From an uncultured Lachnospiraceae bacterium (GTDB taxonomy: Bacteria; Bacillota_A; Clostridia; Lachnospirales; Lachnospiraceae): a stretch of 9,455 nt of DNA. The notes below the pieces were generated by a model. That model did not search any database. It was not told the DNA's origin and saw only the letters and a program-made list of their open reading frames with translations. Positions 1 to 6,765 of this stretch are shown here, in pieces (the stretch's first letter is position 1; each line of letters opens with the position of its first letter). The stretch is from NCBI GenBank assembly GCA_947175285.1, contig CAMWMM010000160.1, forward strand, positions 1 to 9,455. Reading direction: 5' to 3'. Both the position numbers and the translations under genes were made by a program.

Positions 1-1
1 C

Positions 2-931
2 TATTCACCTAAATTTGAAGAAGCATACTGGGAAGTGGTTAATGAGAAAGTGGGAGATGATGTTCAGGAACTAATATTGAGCAGTTGCGTAAAGTTTCTT
101 CCGAATGACTTTTTTGCTAGCAATAATCCGGAATTTAAAGAAATTGTATTAGCTCCATTTCATAAGCTTAAAGCGGCACAAAAGTATATAGAAGATAACT
201 ATCAAAAAGGTATAAAGAATATGGAGCATGAATGCTTTGATTTTAATCCGGCAAATACAAATCCGGGTCATATCAATAACCTGTATAAGGAGGTGTATGA
301 TGCATTTGATAATGTAGCAAACGCGCAGCGGAATAAAACCACTATGCGGGTGCGGATTGTTAAAGAGGCTGATATTACGGTATGTCCCTATTGTAATAGA
401 GAATACATAAACAGCAGGGATGGCGATGTAGCAGGAGCTCAGTTGGATCATTTTTTCAGCAGATCAAAATATCCGATATTTGCGGTATCATTGTATAATC
501 TCGTTCCTGCATGTGCTAATTGTAATAGAATTAAGAATGATAGTACCAAGGAATTTGCGTCACCGTTTGATGAAGACATAGATTGGGATAATGATATTTG
601 TTTTAAATTTCCTCTGAAAGAGTCTGATGACTTTGCAATAAAAATAGAAGCGGGAACAACGGCAATCCAAAATAATATAACGAAGATGCGTATCGAGGAA
701 GCTTATCAGATTCACAGCCTTGAACTTAAGGAACTGCAGGAAAAAGAGTTGGCATATTCAAAAAGCCAAAAAAAGGAATTCAAAGAAATTTTGAAGAAGA
801 AGCGAATTTCGAATAAAAAAATAAAAAGAATAGTATTTGGACCTAAAATCACTTCAGAAGATATGCGAAAAAAGCCGCTTGGAAAAATGATTAGTGATTG
901 GCATAAGAAGTCGGGAATTTACCCGAAATGA
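2..931 (+). CDS. HNH endonuclease family protein (5'-truncated by window edge)
   Basis: Predicted HNH nuclease. The frame is open to base 2 with no start that has a ribosome site, so the true N-terminus lies off-window; the GTG at 35 is only the first possible start codon and is unlikely to be used. About 309 residues are visible. The zinc/HNH core is clear: CPYCN (first Cys codon at 383), then QLDHFFSRSKYP with the D-H catalytic pair, the YNLVPAC asparagine region and a second CANCN pair, ending near base 540. This Cys-pair / LDHFF / Cys-pair arrangement is typical of HNH proteins related to PtuB and retron-associated HNH nucleases, often encoded beside an AAA or SMC-like ATPase in defence loci. 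Any partner would lie to the left and is not visible. The C-terminal ~100 residues are Lys/Glu-rich and probably helical. Nuclease family is confident; a defence role is inference. Confidence 0.85.
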   Translation, partial: YSPKFEEAYWEVVNEKVGDDVQELILSSCVKFLPNDFFASNNPEFKEIVLAPFHKLKAAQKYIEDNYQKGIKNMEHECFDFNPANTNPGHINNLYKEVYDAFDNVANAQRNKTTMRVRIVKEADITVCPYCNREYINSRDGDVAGAQLDHFFSRSKYPIFAVSLYNLVPACANCNRIKNDSTKEFASPFDEDIDWDNDICFKFPLKESDDFAIKIEAGTTAIQNNITKMRIEEAYQIHSLELKELQEKELAYSKSQKKEFKEILKKKRISNKKIKRIVFGPKITSEDMRKKPLGKMISDWHKKSGIYPK

Positions 932-948
932 AATAATAAAATTTGAGA

Positions 949-979
949 CAGCACTGGCAGAAAATTTCCGCCAGTGCTG
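949..979. terminator. Convergent (probably bidirectional) hairpin terminator
   Basis: The 10-bp arms CAGCACTGGC (949-958) and GCCAGTGCTG (970-979) flank an 11-base loop containing a further short palindrome, GAAAATTTC. The hairpin lies between the plus-strand HNH gene (stop at 931) and the minus-strand permease gene (stop at 1010). The minus-strand exit reads into a T-rich stretch (CTCAAATTTTATT), and the plus-strand exit into TTGTATT. It probably ends both transcripts. The T-tracts are modest, so efficiency is uncertain. Confidence 0.75.
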
Positions 980-1009
980 CTTGTATTACGCGCCTTGCAG
1001 CGCTCATTT

Positions 1010-2269
1010 CTAAATAAGATAGATTAAAACTGAGACGATGGTACTTGCCAGTCCCACGCATGCCTCGTAAGGGATGATGGCGAGTCTCTCTTTGATGGTC
1101 ATGTTGACGGAACCGCCTGTTGCGTGGAAGAATGAGCCGTGCGGCAGTGAATCAATTACGGTAGCGCCAGCATGAATCATAGCTGCAGCGGAAACCGCAG
1201 ATACCCCTTTCTCAAGCAGTACGCCGGAAAATGTCTGTGAAGCTACGGTAGCGCCTGCTGTTGTAGAGGCTGTGGCGCCTGCCATCAGGATGCCGGATAA
1301 CGGTGCAAGGACAAACGCAGGCATATTGAGCATTTCAAGGATATTAATTACGTCTACCTGCAAGGCGGAAGCCTTAATAATTCCTGCCAAAGTACCGGTT
1401 CCGATTAAGAGTATGGAGACACCAATCACTTTGCTTAAACCAAATTCCGCATAAGAAATCGTATTTTTTATATTTAGAGTTGCAAGCGAGCAGACAATAC
1501 CGCCAAGCGGCAATGCAATCAAAGGGTCGACACTGATTCCGAACAGCGGCCGCAGTGCAAGCAGGCATACAACGACAACCGGGCCTGCGATGGCGGCGAT
1601 GAACGAAGGAAGATGGCTGTTTTCCCGTTTTTCCAAATCCGCATCCGAAATCATGGTTTTTCCTGTCTTTTTCGTGAGGATGGTTGCAAGTATAATGGTT
1701 GTCACTACGGCGAATAATGCAGGAACCGCGTTTTTAATCATAAGCGCAGTAAGGTCAACACCAAATGCCTCTGATGCGGCGATTGTGTTTGGGTTGGGTG
1801 AGATGATGTTGCCGGCTTTCCCGCCTCCGATCATTGCAAGGAGGACACTCGCTTTGTTAAAACCGGCTTTCTTGCCGATTGCAAGCGCAATCGGTGCTAC
1901 GGTGATGACTGAGATATCAACGAATACTCCGACTGCACAGATAATCATTGTTGCGATTGAGATTGCGGCGATTGCTCTTTTCTGTCCGAGCTTTTGCACG
2001 ATGACATCTGCTATCTTTTCCGCAGAACCGGTTTTAATCAGCATACCGGCAAGTATTCCGGAAGTGAGGATTCTGAGAACGGAGGACATCATTCCCTGTG
2101 CTCCTGTGATCATTGTATTGACAGTTGCAGTAAGTCCGCCTCCGCCAATGATGCCGCCGATTAAGGCGCCGGCAATCAGGCTGTATGCGGGATGAATCTT
2201 CTTAATAATCATAATAATGGCAATGGCCAGGCCAATTATGGCACCAAGTGTGGTAAATTCGTAGGTCAT
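1010..2269 (-). CDS. GntP-family permease (probable glycerate/gluconate-type sugar-acid:H+ symporter)
   Basis: A 419-residue integral membrane protein of the GntP (gluconate:H+ symporter) family; length is close to the family norm of about 440. It is hydrophobic throughout, with roughly 12 or more membrane segments. Family hallmarks include GGGKAGNIISPNPNT (about residues 148-162), a Gly/Ala/Thr-rich stretch (LMAGATASTTAGATVASQT), and the C-terminal HAGATVIDSLPHGSFF followed by MTIKERL. Start ATG at 2269 is preceded by a purine-rich ribosome site (AGGGGGAGC, plus-strand 2276-2284). It is the second gene of an operon, 33 bp after the glycerate kinase. That pairing suggests it imports glycerate or a related hydroxy acid that the kinase phosphorylates; the substrate is inferred from context only, as GntP members also carry gluconate and other sugar acids. 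Confidence 0.9.
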   Translation of the reverse strand: MTYEFTTLGAIIGLAIAIIMIIKKIHPAYSLIAGALIGGIIGGGGLTATVNTMITGAQGMMSSVLRILTSGILAGMLIKTGSAEKIADVIVQKLGQKRAIAAISIATMIICAVGVFVDISVITVAPIALAIGKKAGFNKASVLLAMIGGGKAGNIISPNPNTIAASEAFGVDLTALMIKNAVPALFAVVTTIILATILTKKTGKTMISDADLEKRENSHLPSFIAAIAGPVVVVCLLALRPLFGISVDPLIALPLGGIVCSLATLNIKNTISYAEFGLSKVIGVSILLIGTGTLAGIIKASALQVDVINILEMLNMPAFVLAPLSGILMAGATASTTAGATVASQTFSGVLLEKGVSAVSAAAMIHAGATVIDSLPHGSFFHATGGSVNMTIKERLAIIPYEACVGLASTIVSVLIYLI

Positions 2270-2302
2270 GTCTTTGCTCCCCCTGTCTGTATATTTTTTA
2301 AA

Positions 2303-3445
2303 TTATTTTGAGAAAGTTTGAATTAACCGAAAAGCCTGCTCCACCGTATCGCTCATGTTGGCAGCAGCGTTTTCAGCATTCATCGCTTCATCTAATGTTA
2401 CGACTCCGCGCAGAATAGGGAAAAATGCATCGATTCCTGCTTCATTGCATGCGGTGGCATCCTTTGTCACACATCCGGAGAAAGCAATGACAGGTTTCCC
2501 GTATTCCTTTGCGATTTTCGCGACGCCGATTGGCGCTTTGCCCATTACGGTTTGCCCGTCAAGCCGCCCTTCTCCGGTGATGACAATGTCAGAGTCTTTT
2601 ATGTATTTTGACAGACTGGTTTCATCGAGGACAATCTTGATGCCGGATTCGAGAACCGCATTTGTAAAGGTAAGAAATGCAAAGCCTAAGCCTCCGGCGG
2701 CGCCTGTGCCGGCCTTATTCATGTCGGCTTTCGGATATTTATCTTTGGAAAGTGCCGCATAATTTGCCAGCCATTCGTCCATCTGTGTAATCATGGCTGC
2801 ATCAGCGCCCTTTTGCGGACCATATACGGCGCTGCATCCCTGTTCCCCGCATAAAGGGTTTGTCACGTCACAGGCGATTTTGAAAGAGCAGTCTGCCAAT
2901 TCCGGGATAACGTGTTCGTCTGTAATCTGCTCAAGTACGGATAAGCCTTTGGCGCCAAATGGAACTTGTTTTCCTTCTTTGGTGAGCAGTCCGTATCCAA
3001 GCGCCTGAAGCATGCCAATTCCGCCGTCATTGGTTGCACTGCCGCCAATTCCCACAATAAATCTTCTGCATCCGCGCTTAATAGCATCTACAATCATTTC
3101 TCCTACGCCATAGGTGGTCGTGTTCATCGGGTTGCGTTCCGACTCTGATACAAGTGTGATTCCGGCTGCTGCTGACATTTCAATAATCGCTGTCTTGCTG
3201 TCTCGGATAATTCCATAGCTGCATGAGACCGGTTTTCCCAGAGGACCGGCTGCCTCCATAGTAATCCATTCCCCTCCCATGCCTGTGGTCAGTGCATATG
3301 CGGTTCCTTCTCCGCCGTCAGCCAATGGACGGACATTAACTTCGGCATGCGGATATACGCGGCATATACCGGATTTGATTGCCTCGCCGGCTTCCATGGA
3401 AGAGAGACTTCCTTTTAAAGAATCAATTGCTACTGTCACCTTCAT
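2303..3445 (-). CDS. glxK: Glycerate kinase, type I (GlxK/GarK family)
   Basis: A 380-residue cytoplasmic kinase, full length for the family. It phosphorylates D-glycerate with ATP to give 2-phosphoglycerate (members of this family act as glycerate 2-kinases), feeding lower glycolysis. Family signatures are all present: N-terminal DSLKGSLSS (residues 8-16), LADGGEGT (41-48), IGGSATNDGG (133-142), ACDVTNPL (191-198) and TGEGRLDGQT (290-299). ATG at 3445 has an excellent ribosome site, TAAGGAGGT, 8 bases upstream (plus-strand 3454-3462). It is the first gene of the minus-strand operon, read divergently from a CdaR-type regulator. No tartronate-semialdehyde reductase or aldolase lies nearby, so the module appears to use ready-made glycerate or to depend on genes elsewhere. 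Kinase identity is very firm; garK and glxK cannot be told apart from the sequence. Confidence 0.95.
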   Translation of the reverse strand: MKVTVAIDSLKGSLSSMEAGEAIKSGICRVYPHAEVNVRPLADGGEGTAYALTTGMGGEWITMEAAGPLGKPVSCSYGIIRDSKTAIIEMSAAAGITLVSESERNPMNTTTYGVGEMIVDAIKRGCRRFIVGIGGSATNDGGIGMLQALGYGLLTKEGKQVPFGAKGLSVLEQITDEHVIPELADCSFKIACDVTNPLCGEQGCSAVYGPQKGADAAMITQMDEWLANYAALSKDKYPKADMNKAGTGAAGGLGFAFLTFTNAVLESGIKIVLDETSLSKYIKDSDIVITGEGRLDGQTVMGKAPIGVAKIAKEYGKPVIAFSGCVTKDATACNEAGIDAFFPILRGVVTLDEAMNAENAAANMSDTVEQAFRLIQTFSK

Positions 3446-3612
3446 ATGATAGTACCTCCTTATTTGGCTGCTGTTGTATTTTATATAATTATACTAGCAT
3501 GAATAAGGAGTATATGATATATTATACATAATAAATAAATATAGATAATGATATAAAAATTTAGCATATATAACATAATGAATTTGTTATGCAGGTGATA
3601 AGGAGAGGTACT
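3446..3612. promoter_or_regulatory. Divergent regulatory region between glycerate kinase and cdaR-like gene
   Basis: This very AT-rich 167-bp region must hold promoters in both directions and is the natural place for CdaR-type binding. On the minus strand a perfect -10, TATAAT, lies at 3488-3493, but no good -35 sits 17 bp upstream of it; activator dependence would fit this, as CdaR is an activator in E. coli. On the plus strand there are several weak TATA-like hexamers and none stands out. A weak inverted repeat, CATAAT-N6-GTTATG (3574-3591, 5 of 6 positions pairing), sits just before the regulator start. The ribosome-site segments at the two ends are similar to each other in inverted orientation (3446-3463 and 3598-3617). 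Confidence 0.5.
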
Positions 3613-4698
3613 ATGATTCTGAATATCAGTCAAAAAACAGCACAGCAGATTGTCGAGTCAGTCAGGGATGTGTGTGGGCAGCATATCAATTACATTGACT
3701 TGAATGGCAACATTTATGCCAGCACGGATAAGAATCGGATTGGAAAGTTTCATGAAATCGGTAAACAGGTTGCATTGACAGGAGAGACAATCGAAGTAGA
3801 GGATGACGACACTTTTTTCGGGACACATGCCGGAGTTAATATACCGATAATCTATAACGGGGAGCTGATTGCGGTAATCGGCATCAGTGGGATACCGGAT
3901 GAAGTCAGGAAATATGCCTATCTCGCGCAAAAAATTACGATATTGCTGCTCAGAGAGCAGGAATTTGATTACTGGAATAACAGTCAAAAGAATCAGATGA
4001 ACTATATAATCAGGAACCTGATAGATGAGGATAAAGCCAAAAACAGACATGTGACAGAGTATATGAAAGAAAAGGGCATTAATGAAGCGGCGCTGTATCA
4101 GCTTGTGCTGGTGAAATTAGATAATCGATATCATCCTAACAATTTGAATCTGATAGAAAATATGATATTCCGCGCATTTCAGCTTATGCGCTCGGAATTG
4201 TATACATTCAGCTATCCAAATGAATATATCTTAATTATCGAGCAACAGGAACTTAAGAAATACTCATACATATTGGAAAAGCTTGCAGAGGAAAATGACA
4301 AAATACTGCGGGTTGCTGTCGGGGCGGTTCATGGACTGTATGAACAATATCAGTCTTATGATGAAGCCAGGGTTGCAGTACAGACACAGCAAAGAGGGTG
4401 TGTAGCGTATTATGCTGCACTTGGGCTGGAGATGGTTTGTGCCAATGCGGATGATGAGATGAAAGAACTGTATATCAATAAGTTTTTGGGAGATTTGTCT
4501 GATAAGGATATTCATTTATTGAGAGTATACTATAAGGAAGAGATGTCCCTGGTCCGGACGTGTGAGCAGCTTTATATGCATAAAAATACGATACAGTACC
4601 AACTCGACAGAATCTATAAGAAATGCGGTTTTAATCCGCGCAGCTTTAAGGATGCTTGTGGTTTTTATACTGCTTTGGTTATGTCGGAGTGTGTTTGA
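3613..4698 (+). CDS. cdaR: CdaR-family sugar-diacid-recognition transcriptional regulator
   Basis: A 361-residue regulator. The N-terminal ~130 residues match the sugar-diacid-recognition (Diacid_rec) domain: the opening NISQKTAQQIVESV, then YIDLNGNIYASTDKNRIGKFHE and GVNIPIIYNGELIAVIGISG. The middle resembles the CdaR GGDEF-like region. The C-terminus (about residues 303-355) is a PucR-type helix-turn-helix; MHKNTIQYQLDRI is the recognition-helix region. I place the start at ATG 3613, not ATG 3589, because AAGGAG (3600-3605) sits 7 bases before it and because the protein then begins where E. coli CdaR begins. It is divergent from the glycerate kinase/permease operon, which it probably activates in response to glycerate or a sugar diacid. 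In E. coli, CdaR controls the glycerate kinase gene garK, which supports this. No terminator is evident after it. Confidence 0.9.
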   Translation: MILNISQKTAQQIVESVRDVCGQHINYIDLNGNIYASTDKNRIGKFHEIGKQVALTGETIEVEDDDTFFGTHAGVNIPIIYNGELIAVIGISGIPDEVRKYAYLAQKITILLLREQEFDYWNNSQKNQMNYIIRNLIDEDKAKNRHVTEYMKEKGINEAALYQLVLVKLDNRYHPNNLNLIENMIFRAFQLMRSELYTFSYPNEYILIIEQQELKKYSYILEKLAEENDKILRVAVGAVHGLYEQYQSYDEARVAVQTQQRGCVAYYAALGLEMVCANADDEMKELYINKFLGDLSDKDIHLLRVYYKEEMSLVRTCEQLYMHKNTIQYQLDRIYKKCGFNPRSFKDACGFYTALVMSECV

Positions 4699-4709
4699 AT
4701 AATTTTTAA

Positions 4710-4738
4710 TGGAGATGTATGGGTACTTGTGCTAAAAT
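4710..4738 (+). promoter_or_regulatory. Predicted extended -10 promoter for the lipoprotein gene
   Basis: TGC followed by TAAAAT (4730-4738) forms an extended -10 (TGnTAAAAT). A partial -35, TGGAGA (4710-4715), lies exactly 17 bp upstream. It starts 11 bp past the regulator stop and would give a leader of roughly 70 bases before the lipoprotein ATG, making the lipoprotein independently transcribed. Confidence 0.5.
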
Positions 4739-4816
4739 AATGAAGTCGAGCAATTCAATGCATTACTAGAAGACGATAAAATGTTGAATATACATACCAG
4801 AGGGAGATTGCATTAT

Positions 4817-6208
4817 ATGAAAAAAAGACGGATGTTAGGAATTTTCTTAAGTATCTGCCTACTGTTTAGCGGATGCGGTGCGGATAATGAAAATACGGAT
4901 ACTTCTCCACAGGAATCACAGCCGGAAGAGGCGGTTACAGAGCCCGCATTGGAAGACGGCAAAAGTGAGAAAGACGCTGAAGAGACAGCGGAAGATGCAG
5001 AAAGCGGGAATGAGATAGAACAAACAGCGGAAGATGCAGAAAAAGAAGAATCAGAAGAAGAGACTGCATGGAGCGGCTGTGCTTATATGAAAGCATATCA
5101 GCAGTTTTTGGAGTCGTATGTGGAAGAAAATGAATATGCGCAATGGACGAGAGTTGCATTGGCTTTTGTTGACAATGATAATATTCCTGAATTGTTGTTG
5201 ATAGAAGGTAACGGCCATTCGGTGGGGGTAAAAGTTTATATGTACTATCAGGAAGCTGTGATAGAATTAGGCGAGTTCGGCTCTTTCAGTAGTATGCAGT
5301 ATGTGGAAAAGGGCGGAATGATTTTCAGCGGTTGGTCAGGAATGGGTGAAGGTGTCTCCAATTTTTACCGGGTGGAAGACGGAGAGGCAAAGCTGGTTTG
5401 TTCGATAAGAAACTATGAGCCTTTTGATGGAAGCCCCAAAACATACGAGATAGACGGCGTTAGTGTTACGGAAGAAGCACATGATAAAAAATGGGAAGAA
5501 ATGCATGATGCATACGAATATGTATTAATTAGATATGATGATGCTTTTTCCATTCAGGGATCAGAGATTACGGATGTGCTTGATAAAGCCCTAAATGCCC
5601 TGCTAATACAGAAATGCTCCCCGCGCCTTGTGGAAATGGTAGAGGAACAGTCGGAGGTATTGGAAGGATATGGGGCGTTTTTGGCAGAATACATACCTCA
5701 GAGGGGAACGAGTAATATTAAGGAAGTTCCAGCCTTTTCATTATTTTATCTGGACGGCGACGATGTGCCGGAGCTTGTTGTGATGGAAGGATCTGCGCAC
5801 GCAGGCGGCGGTTATGTTTATACTTTTGAAGGAGGAGAGGTAATTCCCGTAGGAGAATACGGACAGTACGGCACCCTGCACTATCGGGAAAAAGAAGGAA
5901 TCGTATTTGATGATTATGATGCGTTCGGCGATATACATTCCGCGGCGTATCAGATAGAGGGAAGTAAGGAAACACTTATGCAAAGCTGGAGCACAGTGTA
6001 CGAGTATACGGTGGAGAAGGAAGAACTGCATTGCACATATATGGTAGACGGAAAAGAGGTTTCAGCGGAACAATATCGGAACGTATATGAAAAATGGTAT
6101 GAAGACGGATACAAAACGATTCAGTACGATGACTGCCGGACACTGACAGGCGGCGATATACAGAATGCTTTGACGGAAGAATTGGAGAATCTGATTCTGA
6201 CGCAGTAA
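4817..6208 (+). CDS. Lipoprotein with acidic linker and two tandem DxDxxPEL domains
   Basis: I do not recognise a named family. The 463-residue product starts at ATG 4817 (ribosome site AGGGAG at 4801-4806); an upstream in-frame ATG at 4781 would bury the signal peptide. MKKRR and a hydrophobic stretch end in LLFSGC, a lipobox with Phe at -3, so Cys20 is the probable lipidated residue. Residues ~21-85 are a Glu/Asp/Ala/Ser linker containing a 13-residue tandem repeat (TAEDAE twice). Two homologous halves follow, ~90-259 and ~281-461. Each holds a D-x-D-x-[IV]-P-E-L loop (residues 119-126 and 313-320), then a G-E-[FY]-G segment, a Tyr-x-[IV]-D-G element, and a helical end with R/Q-Y-D-D. The Asp loops could bind Ca2+; that is inference. 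It is probably surface-anchored on the outer membrane face with a flexible spacer. The gene stands alone between a promoter and terminators. Confidence 0.8.
   Translation: MKKRRMLGIFLSICLLFSGCGADNENTDTSPQESQPEEAVTEPALEDGKSEKDAEETAEDAESGNEIEQTAEDAEKEESEEETAWSGCAYMKAYQQFLESYVEENEYAQWTRVALAFVDNDNIPELLLIEGNGHSVGVKVYMYYQEAVIELGEFGSFSSMQYVEKGGMIFSGWSGMGEGVSNFYRVEDGEAKLVCSIRNYEPFDGSPKTYEIDGVSVTEEAHDKKWEEMHDAYEYVLIRYDDAFSIQGSEITDVLDKALNALLIQKCSPRLVEMVEEQSEVLEGYGAFLAEYIPQRGTSNIKEVPAFSLFYLDGDDVPELVVMEGSAHAGGGYVYTFEGGEVIPVGEYGQYGTLHYREKEGIVFDDYDAFGDIHSAAYQIEGSKETLMQSWSTVYEYTVEKEELHCTYMVDGKEVSAEQYRNVYEKWYEDGYKTIQYDDCRTLTGGDIQNALTEELENLILTQ
4985..5042 (+). repeat. Direct repeat, 39-bp (13-codon) period, in lipoprotein linker
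   Basis: The 19-base string ACAGCGGAAGATGCAGAAA occurs exactly at 4985-5003 and again at 5024-5042, 39 bases apart and in frame. It encodes TAEDAE twice in the acidic linker. The exact DNA match suggests a recent in-frame tandem duplication and a length-variable spacer. Confidence 0.8.
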
Positions 6209-6227
6209 GAAGTACTGAAGTTTAGTA

Positions 6228-6256
6228 AGGCTCTGCATAATGCAGGGCCTTTATTT
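6228..6256 (+). terminator. Rho-independent terminator of the lipoprotein gene
   Basis: The arms AGGCTCTGCA (6228-6237) and TGCAGGGCCT (6241-6250) form a 10-bp stem with one T-G wobble and a 3-base loop, followed by TTATTT. It lies 20 bp after the lipoprotein stop. The stem is strong; the T-tract is short and interrupted. Confidence 0.8.
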
Positions 6257-6263
6257 AACATAA

Positions 6264-6300
6264 GGATGTCTCGCGGAGCGTGACATCCGCTGTTTTTTCT
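6264..6300 (+). terminator. Second, tandem Rho-independent terminator
   Basis: The arms GGATGTC (6264-6270) and GACATCC (6282-6288) are extended inside by CGC/GCG around a GGA loop, with a single T-T mismatch. A strong T-tract (TGTTTTTTCT, 6291-6300) follows and runs straight into the -35 of the next promoter. It appears to back up the first hairpin and insulate the PadR promoter from read-through. Confidence 0.85.
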
Positions 6301-6328
6301 TGACAAATATATCGACATGCGATATATT
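6300..6328 (+). promoter_or_regulatory. Sigma-A promoter of the padR operon
   Basis: A consensus -35, TTGACA (6300-6305), a 17-bp spacer and a -10, TATATT (6323-6328), predict a start of transcription near 6335. This is the best canonical promoter in the window. The spacer and -10 are occupied by the first palindrome, so a bound repressor would directly block RNA polymerase. Confidence 0.85.
6306..6328. promoter_or_regulatory. Palindromic operator 1 (probable PadR site)
   Basis: The perfect inverted repeat AATATATCG-N5-CGATATATT (9-bp arms) fits exactly between the -35 and the end of the -10. It shares the 8-bp half-site ATATATCG and the 5-bp gap with operator 2. PadR proteins are dimers that bind such palindromes and commonly repress their own genes, so the downstream PadR is the likely ligand. 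Confidence 0.8.
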
Positions 6329-6334
6329 AATGCT

Positions 6335-6359
6335 AGATATATCGTTTGACGATATATCT
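6335..6359. promoter_or_regulatory. Palindromic operator 2 (probable PadR site)
   Basis: The perfect inverted repeat AGATATATCG-N5-CGATATATCT (10-bp arms) begins at the predicted transcription start. Its centre (6347) is 30 bp from that of operator 1 (6317), about three helical turns, so two dimers would lie on the same DNA face. In the transcript it could also fold as a 5'-terminal hairpin. Confidence 0.8.
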
Positions 6360-6441
6360 TAAAAGATTTTATACGAATAAAAAAACTGAAATATACAAAG
6401 AGGAAACACAGCCTCGTACGAAGTGAACAGGGGGAGTAAAA

Positions 6442-6765
6442 ATGGAAAAGAATACACCGCTGACGGAAGCGTTGTTTTATATTTTATTGTCAGTGAGAAA
6501 GCCGAACCATGGCTACGGAATTATTCAGGAGGTTGAAAAGCTGACTGACAAAAGGGTAGTGCTTGGGCCGGGAACCCTTTACGGAGCGATACAAACCATG
6601 ACGGCAAAAGGCTGGATTAAGATATACAGTGAGGAAACGGATTCCAGGAAGAAAAAGGAGTATATTATTACCGATTTGGGAAAAGCGGTATTTGCGGAGG
6701 AAAAACAACGTCTGAAGGAGCTTTTGCGGAATGCGGAATTGATGGAGGGTGAGAGTGATGCTTAA
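6442..6765 (+). CDS. PadR-family transcriptional repressor
   Basis: A 107-residue winged-helix repressor of the short PadR type (LmrR-like length). Visible features are the N-terminal LTEALFYILLSV helix, HGYGIIQEVEKLT (residues 23-35), the recognition-helix region LGPGTLYGAIQTM (41-53), the KGWI turn, and the wing ending in DSRKKKEYIITDLG (67-80). A C-terminal charged helix probably mediates dimerisation. ATG 6442 follows a ribosome site AGGGGGAG (6429-6436). Paired palindromes upstream point to autorepression. The stop overlaps the start of the DUF2812 gene by 8 bp, so expression of the two is probably coupled. PadR relatives sense phenolics, drugs or cell-envelope stress; the inducer here is unknown. 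Confidence 0.93.
   Translation: MEKNTPLTEALFYILLSVRKPNHGYGIIQEVEKLTDKRVVLGPGTLYGAIQTMTAKGWIKIYSEETDSRKKKEYIITDLGKAVFAEEKQRLKELLRNAELMEGESDA

Noticed and set aside
911..926. Short hairpin TCGGG/CCCGA at the end of the HNH gene.
   Set aside because: A 5-bp stem inside coding sequence with no T-tract; the stronger hairpin at 949-979 is the terminator.
1590..2195. A 201-residue open frame on the plus strand.
   Set aside because: It lies wholly inside the minus-strand GntP permease gene, is antisense to strongly recognisable coding sequence, and has no ribosome site or protein-like motif.
3514..3531. Mini-ORF behind AAGGAG in the divergent region (ATG 3514, five codons).
   Set aside because: The spacing from the ribosome-like site is only 3 bases and the peptide is too short to support; the AAGGAG is noted only as part of the leader repeat.
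4781..4816. Upstream start ATG 4781 for the lipoprotein.
   Set aside because: It would put twelve residues before the MKKRR signal-peptide n-region, and AGGGAG at 4801-4806 serves ATG 4817.
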